DNA from: an uncultured Clostridium sp. | GTDB taxonomy: Bacteria; Bacillota; Clostridia; Clostridiales; Clostridiaceae | Direction: 5' to 3' | DNA length: 5,386 nt | NCBI GenBank assembly: GCA_934777095.1 | Contig: CAKVNP010000181.1 | Span: 1-5,386, forward strand | In this document: positions 1 through 5,386 of the stretch, one piece after another | Layout: every line of letters starts with the position of its first letter | Position numbering within the stretch: position 1 is the stretch's first letter | The notes under the pieces: model-generated | Told to the model about the DNA's origin: nothing | Databases searched by the model: none | What the model saw: the letters and a program-made list of their open reading frames with translations, nothing else | Position numbers and translations under genes: made by a program

Positions 1-223
1 TGTGGCCGAGACGGAAAACGGGCAAGGCTTTTGCAAGCTGGTGTGGGATGTGACGCGCGACCGCCTGGTTGGCGTGCATATAGTCGGCTCCTATGCTTCC
101 GAAATGATCTATGGGGCGGCCTTGATGCTTGAAACGGAGCTGCCTTTGGAGCAGCTGAAAAAGCTGGTGTTCCCGCACCCCACCGTTTCCGAAATCATTC
201 GAGAGGCGCTTTTCAAACTTTGA
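1..223 (+). CDS. lpdA: Dihydrolipoyl dehydrogenase, C-terminal part (cut by window start)
   Basis: This is the last 73 complete codons of a flavin disulfide reductase, best read as dihydrolipoamide dehydrogenase, the E3 subunit that reoxidises lipoyl groups of 2-oxoacid dehydrogenase or glycine cleavage complexes with NAD+. The visible part is the dimerisation domain: a GFCKLVWD strand, then LVGVHIVGSYASEMI, then FPHPTVSE near the end. In the family, the His of HPT and the following Glu form the acid-base pair that completes the active site of the partner subunit; here they are residues 59 and 64 of the visible fragment (His codon at 176-178). The GTG at 2-4 is an internal Val codon, not a start; the gene continues off the left edge. 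Composition is 55 % GC, far above everything to its right, and no terminator follows the TGA. A related class I pyridine nucleotide-disulfide reductase is possible, but the HPTxxE ending favours E3. Confidence 0.85.
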   Translation, partial: VAETENGQGFCKLVWDVTRDRLVGVHIVGSYASEMIYGAALMLETELPLEQLKKLVFPHPTVSEIIREALFKL

Positions 224-235
224 GGGAGTAAAAAT
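221..235. other. Composition break and gene-truncating junction
   Basis: GC content falls from 55 % (1-223) to roughly 30 % just after the TGA stop of the dihydrolipoyl dehydrogenase gene. At the same place a minus-strand membrane-protein gene coming from the right loses its homologous sequence after its first ~95 codons. Two unrelated genes therefore meet tail to middle with no intergenic DNA, no terminator and no visible insertion-sequence end or target duplication. This is what a misassembly, a ligation chimera or an illegitimate recombination would produce. The exact breakpoint cannot be fixed from sequence alone, because a few bases may be shared by both sides. Confidence 0.7.
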
Positions 236-508
236 ATAAATTAGTAAGGTAACTATTCCTGCTATTATATCAAATTTACTAAACTTCTCTGGAAAGATAG
301 CTAATGTAATAGATTTATGTCTGGACCACAGCAGAATTACTATTGTAAATATCACCATCATAATCATTACTACTACACTTCTGGTAAAAGCAGTTTTTCT
401 AATAAATTTAAAGAGAAGCTCTTCTATGAAAATAATTAAACTTTGTAAAATTACTAATGCTAAACATATTCCTGCTATTAGTTTAAACTTTACATTTTTA
501 TCATTCAT
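224..508 (-). CDS. N-terminal fragment of a multi-pass membrane protein, probably CPBP (CAAX-type) intramembrane protease
   Basis: The reading frame begins at ATG 508-506, one base after the TAA of the upstream yoaP-like gene (TAA-A-ATG). It has no strong ribosome site of its own, so translation is probably coupled. About 95 codons look genuine. They encode hydrophobic segments at about residues 8-29, 44-61 and 80-94, with basic stretches between them and an IFPEKFSKFDII motif at 71-82. From memory, this arrangement resembles the N-terminus of clostridial CPBP-family putative intramembrane metalloproteases or bacteriocin-immunity-like proteins, but the catalytic EExxxR and HxxxN/H motifs would lie further on and are absent. 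Beyond codon 95 the frame stays open to the left edge, but only as the antisense of the dihydrolipoyl dehydrogenase gene, so that extension is not real protein. Family assignment is tentative; that it is a truncated membrane protein is firmer. Confidence 0.55.
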
Positions 509-509
509 T

Positions 510-1268
510 TTATGCACCACATTGCTGCTCAATTATTTTCTCAAATTTGCTGATTGAAAGAATCTCATGTGTAATAAATTGACCATCATAGAAGAGGCTG
601 AAAGTTGTAAATGGCGCTGGTGCATTTTGTGCTTCTTCTGCTGTTTCAATTTTTATTGATTTAAAAGGTATCTTCTTTTCCTTTGCTGCTGCTTCTATTA
701 ATGGTACATATTTCGCAGTAAAAGGACATTGTTGTGTATAGTATAAGATAAATCCCTTTTCATTAACTTTAGGATTCTTTAATGAAGTTTTAAATTTAGG
801 CTTTGGTGCACTATCACTAAAAGGAAGATATAAAAGCTCATAAAAAGGCTCTGCTGTATCTGCAACCTTGAATCCTTTGTAGTTCATGTATTTTGGATCT
901 GATAGAAATGATTTTTTCTTATTTGATGATAATATTACTAACCCAAGCTTTCCTTTTTCCTTACTATCCTTAATGCATTCGTCTAATAAAAGGTTGGAAT
1001 TACCCTGCCCCTTATATTTTCCTGATACCCAAAGACAGTCAATATACATATAGCCATCTGCTTCAATTGGTGCCCATGCCTTTTCTGCTGGTATATACTC
1101 TATAAAACATTTTCCTCGTACATTCCCCTTCTTAAATACAAGCCCATCCTCAAAACGTTCTAAAAGCCATGCTTTCTTAGATTTAACCTGGCAGTCATCA
1201 TTATTAGAAATTGCACAGCAGATATGTTCCGTTGCTAAATTTTCTTTCGTTACAGTTATTATTTCCAT
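510..1268 (-). CDS. yoaP: YoaP-like protein: GNAT N-acetyltransferase fused to a thioredoxin-like YoaP domain
   Basis: This 252-residue protein matches in length and layout the YoaP-type proteins of Bacillus and Clostridia (about 250 residues). Residues about 40-150 form a GNAT fold: the strand YMYIDCLWVS (73-82) leads into GKYKGQGNSNLLL (83-95), the acetyl-CoA pyrophosphate-binding motif A of form R/QxxGxG, here KYKGQG. LGLVILSS (108-115) is the next strand and YKGFKVAD (130-137) the usual C-terminal signature. Residues about 172-248 form the YoaP domain. It looks thioredoxin-like: a strand FILYYTQQ ending in Cys181-Pro-Phe-Thr, a helix, the strand FKSIKIET, then a Pro-rich turn and a beta hairpin with FSLFYDGQF (223-231). 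The substrate is unknown. Start ATG 1268-1266 is preceded seven bases upstream by GGGGAGGT (1283-1276). A membrane-protein gene follows in the same operon. Eight cysteines are present, including a CC pair at 17-18. Confidence 0.9.
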   Translation of the reverse strand: MEIITVTKENLATEHICCAISNNDDCQVKSKKAWLLERFEDGLVFKKGNVRGKCFIEYIPAEKAWAPIEADGYMYIDCLWVSGKYKGQGNSNLLLDECIKDSKEKGKLGLVILSSNKKKSFLSDPKYMNYKGFKVADTAEPFYELLYLPFSDSAPKPKFKTSLKNPKVNEKGFILYYTQQCPFTAKYVPLIEAAAKEKKIPFKSIKIETAEEAQNAPAPFTTFSLFYDGQFITHEILSISKFEKIIEQQCGA

Positions 1269-1324
1269 ATAAAATACCTCCCCATTAAAATTACCTATTA
1301 ATTATTCATATATTATTTAAATCC

Positions 1325-1353
1325 AGTATACATTTTTTCCATTATTTTGTTAA
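1325..1353 (-). promoter_or_regulatory. Sigma-A-type promoter of the yoaP-like operon
   Basis: Reading the minus strand, TTAACA at 1353-1348 (5 of 6 to TTGACA) and TATACT at 1330-1325 (5 of 6 to TATAAT) are separated by exactly 17 bases. Transcription would start near 1318, giving a leader of about 50 bases before the ATG at 1268. The leader is AT-rich and ends in the strong ribosome site at 1283-1276. I see no clear operator palindrome. Consensus matches are easy to find in AT-rich DNA, but the spacing and position here are good. Confidence 0.6.
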
Positions 1354-1412
1354 TAACCTAAACAAGCTTTAGCTATTATCCTAAAATCGGATTTGCTGAT
1401 TTATCGCCAAAC

Positions 1413-1440
1413 AAAAAACTCCTCGCCTAGAGGAGTTTTC
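1413..1440 (-). terminator. Intrinsic terminator downstream of yunB, possibly bidirectional
   Basis: A ten-base-pair hairpin is formed by AAAACTCCTC (1415-1424) and GAGGAGTTTT (1430-1439) around a five-base loop. On the minus strand the stem is followed by a run of six T (1418-1413), then GTTT, a good Rho-independent terminator for the yunB transcript coming from the right. On the plus strand only four T follow, so it could act weakly in that direction too. It separates yunB from the yoaP promoter, which lies about 60 bases further along the minus strand. Confidence 0.8.
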
Positions 1441-1475
1441 GCCTTAATTCATAATTTGTAATTGATAAAAAGGAG

Positions 1476-1533
1476 AAAAGTAATTAACCGTCCCTACTTT
1501 GTCCTATAAATGCTAAAAGTAATTAACCGTCCC
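1476..1533. repeat. Two 19-bp direct repeats, REP-like GTCCC motif
   Basis: The sequence AAAAGTAATTAACCGTCCC occurs exactly at 1476-1494 and again at 1515-1533, with a period of 39 bases. The 20 bases between them contain a further partial GTCC (1500-1504). No reading frame covers the pair. On the minus strand each unit reads GGGACGGTTAATTACTTTT. Intergenic motifs built around AACCGTCCC recur in Clostridia genomes, and I recall them being associated with REP-type elements mobilised by Y1 (IS200-like) tyrosine transposases. That link is from general knowledge and nothing in this window encodes such a transposase. Confidence 0.7.
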
Positions 1534-1551
1534 GCCCTTATCTTTATATAT

Positions 1552-2235
1552 CTACTGGCTTTTCTGGCTGCCATTTAAGTTTATTGCAGTGTCTGGAATC
1601 TTGCCTACTATTATGGTTTCAGAAACAGGAATCTGACAAGTTACATCAACATCTTTGCTTTTTAAAGGAACTATTACCCTGATTTTCATCTCTACATTTA
1701 AATATATCTTATGCCTGGTCTGATTTATGCCCGCACTCTCAAAAATTGATTCATATGAAGTGTTTATGTTTCCTACTCTCTTTAGCTTAATATTAATTTC
1801 TGGGCCCATTTGATAAAAAAATGAATTATTAGTTAGATAACCAATAGGAACCTTAGTTCCAAATTCCTCTAAATCATTTAGCCTTTCATTACATCTTAAT
1901 ACTACCTGTGATGCTAAGTAATTTTGTAGTACTGTATCTGCCCTTATTAAAGTTATATTGCCTTCCGCATCCTTTTCTATCTTAATAAGATCCTCATAAT
2001 TGTAATCTTCTGAATACACATTTACACTTTCCTCATTAATAATGTTTATTGCTTCACCTTTCAGCTTTACTTCAGCCATACTTAAGGCAGTAGGCAGTAC
2101 ACGTTTATCAAAAAGATAGAAAAATATATTAAAGAAAGCAAAGAGAAGTATTATACAAAGAAACATAAAATATGTATTTTTTTTTCTACCATGATTAATT
2201 TTAAATCTACTTGGTCCTTTTGTGTAATATCTCAT
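1552..2235 (-). CDS. yunB: Sporulation protein YunB
   Basis: This 227-residue protein is a membrane-anchored sporulation protein of the YunB family (254 residues in Bacillus subtilis, where it is made in the mother cell under sigma-E and is needed for efficient sporulation; the molecular role is not known). A basic N-terminus (residues 1-20, rich in Lys and Arg) precedes one transmembrane helix at about 22-42, so the rest should lie across the membrane. Family signatures are clear: VPIGYLT (129-135), GPEINIKLKRVG (144-155), FESAGINQTRHKIYL (165-179), and the end PVSETIIVGKIPDTAINL (203-220). Start ATG 2235-2233 has AGGTG at 2246-2242, six bases upstream. The gene stands alone, divergent from the penicillin-binding protein gene, and ends before the terminator near 1427. 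Presence of this gene marks the host as a spore former. No truncation is seen. Confidence 0.93.
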   Translation of the reverse strand: MRYYTKGPSRFKINHGRKKNTYFMFLCIILLFAFFNIFFYLFDKRVLPTALSMAEVKLKGEAINIINEESVNVYSEDYNYEDLIKIEKDAEGNITLIRADTVLQNYLASQVVLRCNERLNDLEEFGTKVPIGYLTNNSFFYQMGPEINIKLKRVGNINTSYESIFESAGINQTRHKIYLNVEMKIRVIVPLKSKDVDVTCQIPVSETIIVGKIPDTAINLNGSQKSQ

Positions 2236-2261
2236 ATTTTACACCTATAAATACTTATTTA

Positions 2262-2290
2262 TTTTATTCTAGTAATTAATATGCTATAAT
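2262..2290 (+). promoter_or_regulatory. Extended -10 promoter for the penicillin-binding protein gene
   Basis: TGCTATAAT at 2282-2290 is a perfect extended -10 (TGnTATAAT). The -35 position 17 bases upstream (2262-2267, TTTTAT) is weak, which extended -10 promoters tolerate. Transcription would begin near 2297, leaving a leader of about 45 bases ending in GGGAGG (2331-2336), five bases before the ATG. The site sits inside the 106-bp region shared with divergent yunB, so the two promoters probably overlap or abut. Confidence 0.6.
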
Positions 2291-2341
2291 ATGATATATT
2301 ATTATAAAATAAATCCATTCTATTAATAAAGGGAGGAACAA

Positions 2342-5101
2342 ATGGCTAATAATAATAAGTCTACGAATTCTACCGCAAGCGTAGAAAAAAAGAACTCTAA
2401 AAAGAAGAAGCCTTCTAAGGTAGGTAGATTTTTTAAAAAATTCTTCCTTACCATAGTAATACTAGGGTTAATCTGCCTAGTGGTAGGCCTTGGATATATC
2501 TTTGCTGTTATTAAAACTGCTCCTGATTTAGATGTCAATGCAGTTTTAAGTTTAAACGAAACTTCTATGCTTTATGATAGTAACGGCGATTTTATAGACA
2601 ATTTACCGACTGAAGAAGAGCGTTATGTAATAACATATGATCAAATACCACAAACTTTAGTTAATGCTTATATAGCAATTGAAGATGAACGTTTCCTTAC
2701 TCATAAAGGAATTGATGTCCGTAGAATTGCCGGAGCAGCCATTCGTGATGTAATTGTTACAATTAAGGGCGAAGGTGGTATTCATGGTGCTTCTACTATT
2801 ACTCAGCAATTAATCAAGAATACAATATTAATTGATGAAGCATCTAGTGAAAGTACTATGTTAGACTCTGTAAATAGAAAAATCAAAGAAATTTATTTAT
2901 CATTACAATTAGAGAAAAAGCTTTCAAAAGAACAAATTATAACTGCTTATTTAAACACAATTCCATTAGGTGGATATATTTATGGTGTTGAAGCTGCATC
3001 TCAATATTACTTTGCTAAATCTGCTATTGATTTAACATTGCCTGAAGCAGCATATATTGCTGGTATAACTCAAGCACCAACTTACTATAGTGCTTATAAC
3101 ACTGAGGTAGAAGGATATCCTGAAACATACAAAGACAGAACAAAAACTGTTTTAATGAAAATGTTAGAACTTGGAATGATATCTCAAAGTGAATATGATG
3201 ATGCTTATGCAACTGTAGATGCTAACGAATTTAATTTTAGTACTATCGTTAACGACTATAAAGTTAATTACGAATGGTTTGTATACCCTGCTCTAGACCA
3301 AGTTAGAGAAAATTTAAAAGAAAAATATAAGTATACAGACGAAGAAGTCAGCAGATTATTTGCTACTGGCGGATTAAAAATATACACTACTCTTGATACT
3401 GCTATGCAGGATAAGGTTCAAGCTGTAATTAATGATAGAGCTAATTACGATATTGGTAATGAAGAAGGTTATACCGATGAAGGAGTTTTACTACTGCAAG
3501 CTTCAACTACTATTATCGATTATAGAACTGGCCAAGTTAAAGCAATAATTGGTGGTAGAGGTGATCAGCCTGCTGGTTCTCTTAATAGAGCTTATGATGA
3601 TTTAAAATCAATTGCTTCTAATACTAAGCCATTGACTGTATATGGACCTGCCATTGATACTAAGCTGATGACAGCCGCAACTCCAATTGATGATGCGCCG
3701 CTTGCACAAAGCTTCTTAGATAAGTATGGATATTCAATTGTCCCTACAAACTATAATGGTGTCTATGATGGAATTATTAATCCTAGAATAGCTATTACTT
3801 ATTCTAAAAATATTACATCTTTAAAAACAGTTGATATGCTGGGACTTGATGTAGCTAAAGAATATGGTGAAAAGCTAGGACTTGTTTATTCTGATAATTC
3901 AAATACATTATCTGCTTTAGCTTTAGGACAATTCTACAATGATGTTGCTGATAGAGATGGTGGTAATACTACTATTTTAGCTTCTGCATTTGGTACATTT
4001 GGTAATGGTGGTACTAGAGTTGAACCAACATTCTACACTAAAGTTGTTGATGCATCTGGTAATGTTTTATTAGACGGCAGCAAAACAGATAAAGTTGAAG
4101 TATTCTCACCACAAACTGCTTATATCATGTATGATATATTAAAAGAGCCAGTATCTAACTTTGATTCATCAGCTGCTAAATTTGGAGACATCCCTGTAGC
4201 TGGTAAAAGTGGTACTACTGATGCTGTTGATTCATTCTGGTTCTCTGGACTTACTCCTTACTATTCTGCATCAGTTTGGATAGGCTATGATACTCCAACT
4301 CCTTTAAGTGGTTATAGTTCAGCAGCTGCTAAACTTTGGGGAAAAGTAATGCAAGTAGTACATGAAGGACTTGAGTATAAAGAATTAGATAAACCTGATG
4401 GTCTTGTGCAGGTTGCTGTATGTCAGGATTCAGGAAAGCTTCCTACTGACTTATGTAAAAGAGACCAAAGAGGTAGCAGAGTTGTTAATGAGTACTTTAT
4501 ATCTGGTACTGAGCCTAATACTTACTGTGATGTTCATACTGAAGCAAAAGTTAATAAACAAAATAATAAACTTGCTACTGATAGTACTCCTACAAGTTTA
4601 CTAGAAACAAGAGTATTCATTAAGAAAGATCATCCAGATTCAAATACTGCTGATTATAAATATGTATTACCTATTGAAAAAGATGATACAAAGAAAATCA
4701 CTCTTTCAAACTTAGGAGTGAGCAAAAATATGGATTTGTATGATGTAATAAAAATATTAAATGCAAATAATATCAGCTATAAATTTAAAGATACTTCAGT
4801 TTCTGGAACAATTAAGTATGGTGAATATACAGTAACTAATTTCACCTCAGAAATTGCTTCTGGCGGTACTGTTACTTTAACAATCAAAAAGGTTGCTACT
4901 AATAACAGTTCAGCAAACAATAATAGCAATAATAACAATAATGCTAATAACAACAATACTAATAACAATAATGAGAATGGTAATAATAATAATCATCAAA
5001 ATACTGATGAAAGCAATGACCAAACTACTTCAGATAACAATGATAATCATGAATCTGAAGATGGAAATAATGCTAGTACCGATAATGATACAAACGAATA
5101 A
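2342..5101 (+). CDS. Class A penicillin-binding protein, PBP1A type (glycosyltransferase + transpeptidase), PASTA-like and Asn-rich C-terminus
   Basis: This 919-residue bifunctional enzyme polymerises lipid II into glycan strands and cross-links the stem peptides on the outer membrane face. The order is: Lys-rich cytoplasmic tail (1-33), transmembrane anchor (about 34-57), glycosyltransferase family 51 domain (about 80-255), transpeptidase (about 380-675), PASTA-like module (about 784-850) and a low-complexity tail (854-919). Glycosyltransferase motifs are IEDERFLTHKG (113-123, catalytic Glu114), GASTITQQLIKN (149-160) and RKIKE (179-183). Transpeptidase motifs are S426-N-T-K429 (nucleophile Ser426), S488-K-N490 and K622-S-G-T-T, a conservative variant of KTG. 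A conserved three-Cys segment follows (Cys694, Cys705, Cys729 with EYFISGTEP), typical of Firmicute PBP1A. The start at 2342 has GGGAGG five bases upstream. It is divergent from yunB and ends at its own terminator. All catalytic motifs are intact. It could be called ponA or mrcA; I leave the symbol blank because clostridial naming varies. Confidence 0.95.
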   Translation: MANNNKSTNSTASVEKKNSKKKKPSKVGRFFKKFFLTIVILGLICLVVGLGYIFAVIKTAPDLDVNAVLSLNETSMLYDSNGDFIDNLPTEEERYVITYDQIPQTLVNAYIAIEDERFLTHKGIDVRRIAGAAIRDVIVTIKGEGGIHGASTITQQLIKNTILIDEASSESTMLDSVNRKIKEIYLSLQLEKKLSKEQIITAYLNTIPLGGYIYGVEAASQYYFAKSAIDLTLPEAAYIAGITQAPTYYSAYNTEVEGYPETYKDRTKTVLMKMLELGMISQSEYDDAYATVDANEFNFSTIVNDYKVNYEWFVYPALDQVRENLKEKYKYTDEEVSRLFATGGLKIYTTLDTAMQDKVQAVINDRANYDIGNEEGYTDEGVLLLQASTTIIDYRTGQVKAIIGGRGDQPAGSLNRAYDDLKSIASNTKPLTVYGPAIDTKLMTAATPIDDAPLAQSFLDKYGYSIVPTNYNGVYDGIINPRIAITYSKNITSLKTVDMLGLDVAKEYGEKLGLVYSDNSNTLSALALGQFYNDVADRDGGNTTILASAFGTFGNGGTRVEPTFYTKVVDASGNVLLDGSKTDKVEVFSPQTAYIMYDILKEPVSNFDSSAAKFGDIPVAGKSGTTDAVDSFWFSGLTPYYSASVWIGYDTPTPLSGYSSAAAKLWGKVMQVVHEGLEYKELDKPDGLVQVAVCQDSGKLPTDLCKRDQRGSRVVNEYFISGTEPNTYCDVHTEAKVNKQNNKLATDSTPTSLLETRVFIKKDHPDSNTADYKYVLPIEKDDTKKITLSNLGVSKNMDLYDVIKILNANNISYKFKDTSVSGTIKYGEYTVTNFTSEIASGGTVTLTIKKVATNNSSANNNSNNNNNANNNNTNNNNENGNNNNHQNTDESNDQTTSDNNDNHESEDGNNASTDNDTNE
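4901..5098 (+). repeat. AAT/AAC-rich low-complexity tract coding an Asn-rich tail
   Basis: The final 66 codons of the penicillin-binding protein gene are dominated by AAT and AAC: by my count 32 Asn, with 12 Asp or Glu concentrated in the second half and no Lys or Arg. The tail should be disordered and acidic and lie outside the membrane, in the cell wall. Runs of near-identical trinucleotides can change length by replication slippage, so tail length may vary between strains. Asn-rich or otherwise polar C-terminal tails are common in clostridial PBP1 proteins and are not needed for catalysis. Confidence 0.8.
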
Positions 5102-5112
5102 TATATATTTTT

Positions 5113-5143
5113 AAAAGATGCCTAAATATAGGCATCTTTTTTT
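5113..5143 (+). terminator. Intrinsic terminator of the penicillin-binding protein gene
   Basis: AAAAGATGCCT (5113-5123) pairs with AGGCATCTTTT (5130-5140) around a six-base loop, an eleven-base-pair stem that ends in a run of seven T (5137-5143). It begins 11 bases after the TAA stop, a standard Rho-independent terminator. The A-run on the other arm could also let it work on the minus strand. Confidence 0.92.
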
Positions 5144-5231
5144 GAATTATAAAACCTAAATTAATTCATTTTAAGTATTTTTCTTATTTGAATTTTCTGC
5201 ATTTTATAAAGTTATATGAATTTTCCCAATG

Positions 5232-5266
5232 TTTATCTTGCATTTTTCGCTTTAATATACTAAAAT
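5232..5266 (+). promoter_or_regulatory. Probable promoter of the 5304 transporter gene
   Basis: Two overlapping readings exist. TTGCAT (5238-5243) with TAAAAT (5261-5266) has a 17-base spacer, matching 3 and 5 of 6 consensus bases. TTTATC (5232-5237) with TATACT (5256-5261) has an 18-base spacer and similar scores. Since a strong terminator lies upstream, the downstream gene needs its own promoter and this is the best candidate region. The remainder of 5144-5303 shows no riboswitch-like or other structure that I can support. Confidence 0.4.
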
Positions 5267-5303
5267 ATTTATGTTATTGATATACAAAAGAGGAGGTATT
5301 AAA

Positions 5304-5386
5304 ATGAAATTATGGAATGATTATTTTATGCCATTAAATGATTTTTTATGGACATATGTATTAATTGTTGCACTTATATTAATCGG
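5304..5386 (+). CDS. N-terminus of a membrane transporter, probably alanine/glycine:cation symporter (AGCS) family; cut by window end
   Basis: Only the first 27 codons are visible. The start ATG at 5304 is preceded by AGGAGG (5291-5296) with a seven-base spacer, so the start is well supported. The peptide begins MKLWNDYFMPLNDFLWTYVL and continues into a hydrophobic helix (ending VALILI). An amphipathic opening with (L/I)N(D/N)FLW followed directly by the first membrane helix is typical of sodium/alanine symporters of the AGCS family, which import Ala or Gly with Na+. The fragment is too short to be sure, and another multi-pass transporter is possible. It is separated from the upstream gene by a terminator and about 160 bases, so it is transcribed independently. 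Confidence 0.65.
   Translation, partial: MKLWNDYFMPLNDFLWTYVLIVALILI

Noticed and set aside
224..260. Insertion-sequence end or attachment site at the composition break
   Set aside because: No inverted repeat, target-site duplication, tRNA end or integrase is visible around it.
1476..1533. CRISPR array
   Set aside because: There are only two copies of a 19-base unit with a 20-base gap, no further copies and no cas genes; dispersed-repeat DNA fits better.
2286..2293. Definite sigma-E promoter for yunB
   Set aside because: CATATTAT matches the -10 only partly and no proper -35 is seen at the right distance, so it is mentioned as a possibility but not listed as a feature.
2323..2538. Minus-strand 71-codon open frame over the start of the penicillin-binding protein gene
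   Set aside because: It lies antisense to the strongly supported gene, has no convincing ribosome site, and its sequence mirrors the Lys-rich and membrane codons of the real gene.
3024..3212. Minus-strand 62-codon open frame
   Set aside because: It is antisense to the glycosyltransferase domain, with no family resemblance and no initiation signal.
4398..4604. Plus-strand 68-codon open frame in another phase
   Set aside because: It overlaps well-conserved codons of the penicillin-binding protein in a different frame and shows no recognisable motif.
4777..5114. Leu-rich minus-strand and Ile/Met-rich plus-strand open frames at the 3' end of the penicillin-binding protein gene
   Set aside because: Both are by-products of the AAT/AAC repeat read in other frames; they look like membrane proteins only because of low-complexity codons.

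Overview
The window reads mostly as chromosome of a low-GC, endospore-forming Clostridia-type Firmicute. Lines I counted from the AT-rich part are roughly 27-32 % GC. Ribosome binding sites are strong, in the GGGAGG/AGGAGG style. The sporulation gene yunB and a class A penicillin-binding protein with a PASTA-like module and an Asn-rich tail fit that host. I cannot name a species. The first ~223 bases are different: I count 123 G+C out of 223 (55 %). They carry the C-terminal end of a dihydrolipoyl dehydrogenase whose composition does not match the rest.

Layout. 1-223 (+): end of the dihydrolipoyl dehydrogenase gene. About 221-235: abrupt composition change that also cuts off a minus-strand gene, so it is either an assembly or cloning chimera or a recent rearrangement. 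224-508 (-): N-terminal ~95 residues of a multi-pass membrane protein, probably a CPBP (CAAX-type) intramembrane protease, missing its catalytic part. 510-1268 (-): YoaP-like protein, a GNAT acetyltransferase domain joined to a thioredoxin-like YoaP domain, with a good sigma-A-type promoter upstream. The membrane gene starts one base after its stop codon, so the two form an operon. 1269-1551: no gene; it holds the yoaP promoter, a hairpin terminator and a pair of 19-bp direct repeats. 1552-2235 (-): sporulation protein YunB. 2236-2341: divergent control region. 2342-5101 (+): bifunctional class A penicillin-binding protein (PBP1A type), followed by a clear intrinsic terminator. 5304-5386 (+): start of a membrane transporter gene, probably an alanine/glycine:cation symporter, cut by the window edge.

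How they relate. yunB and the PBP gene are divergent across a 106-bp gap; one acts in spore formation and the other builds cell-wall peptidoglycan. The yoaP/CPBP pair is a separate unit shielded from yunB by the terminator near 1427. I saw no phage genes, transposase, CRISPR array or RNA gene, and no convincing evidence of a wholly new system. The points most worth following up are the junction near 224, the short GTCCC-type repeats and the acetyltransferase-thioredoxin fusion paired with a membrane protease.
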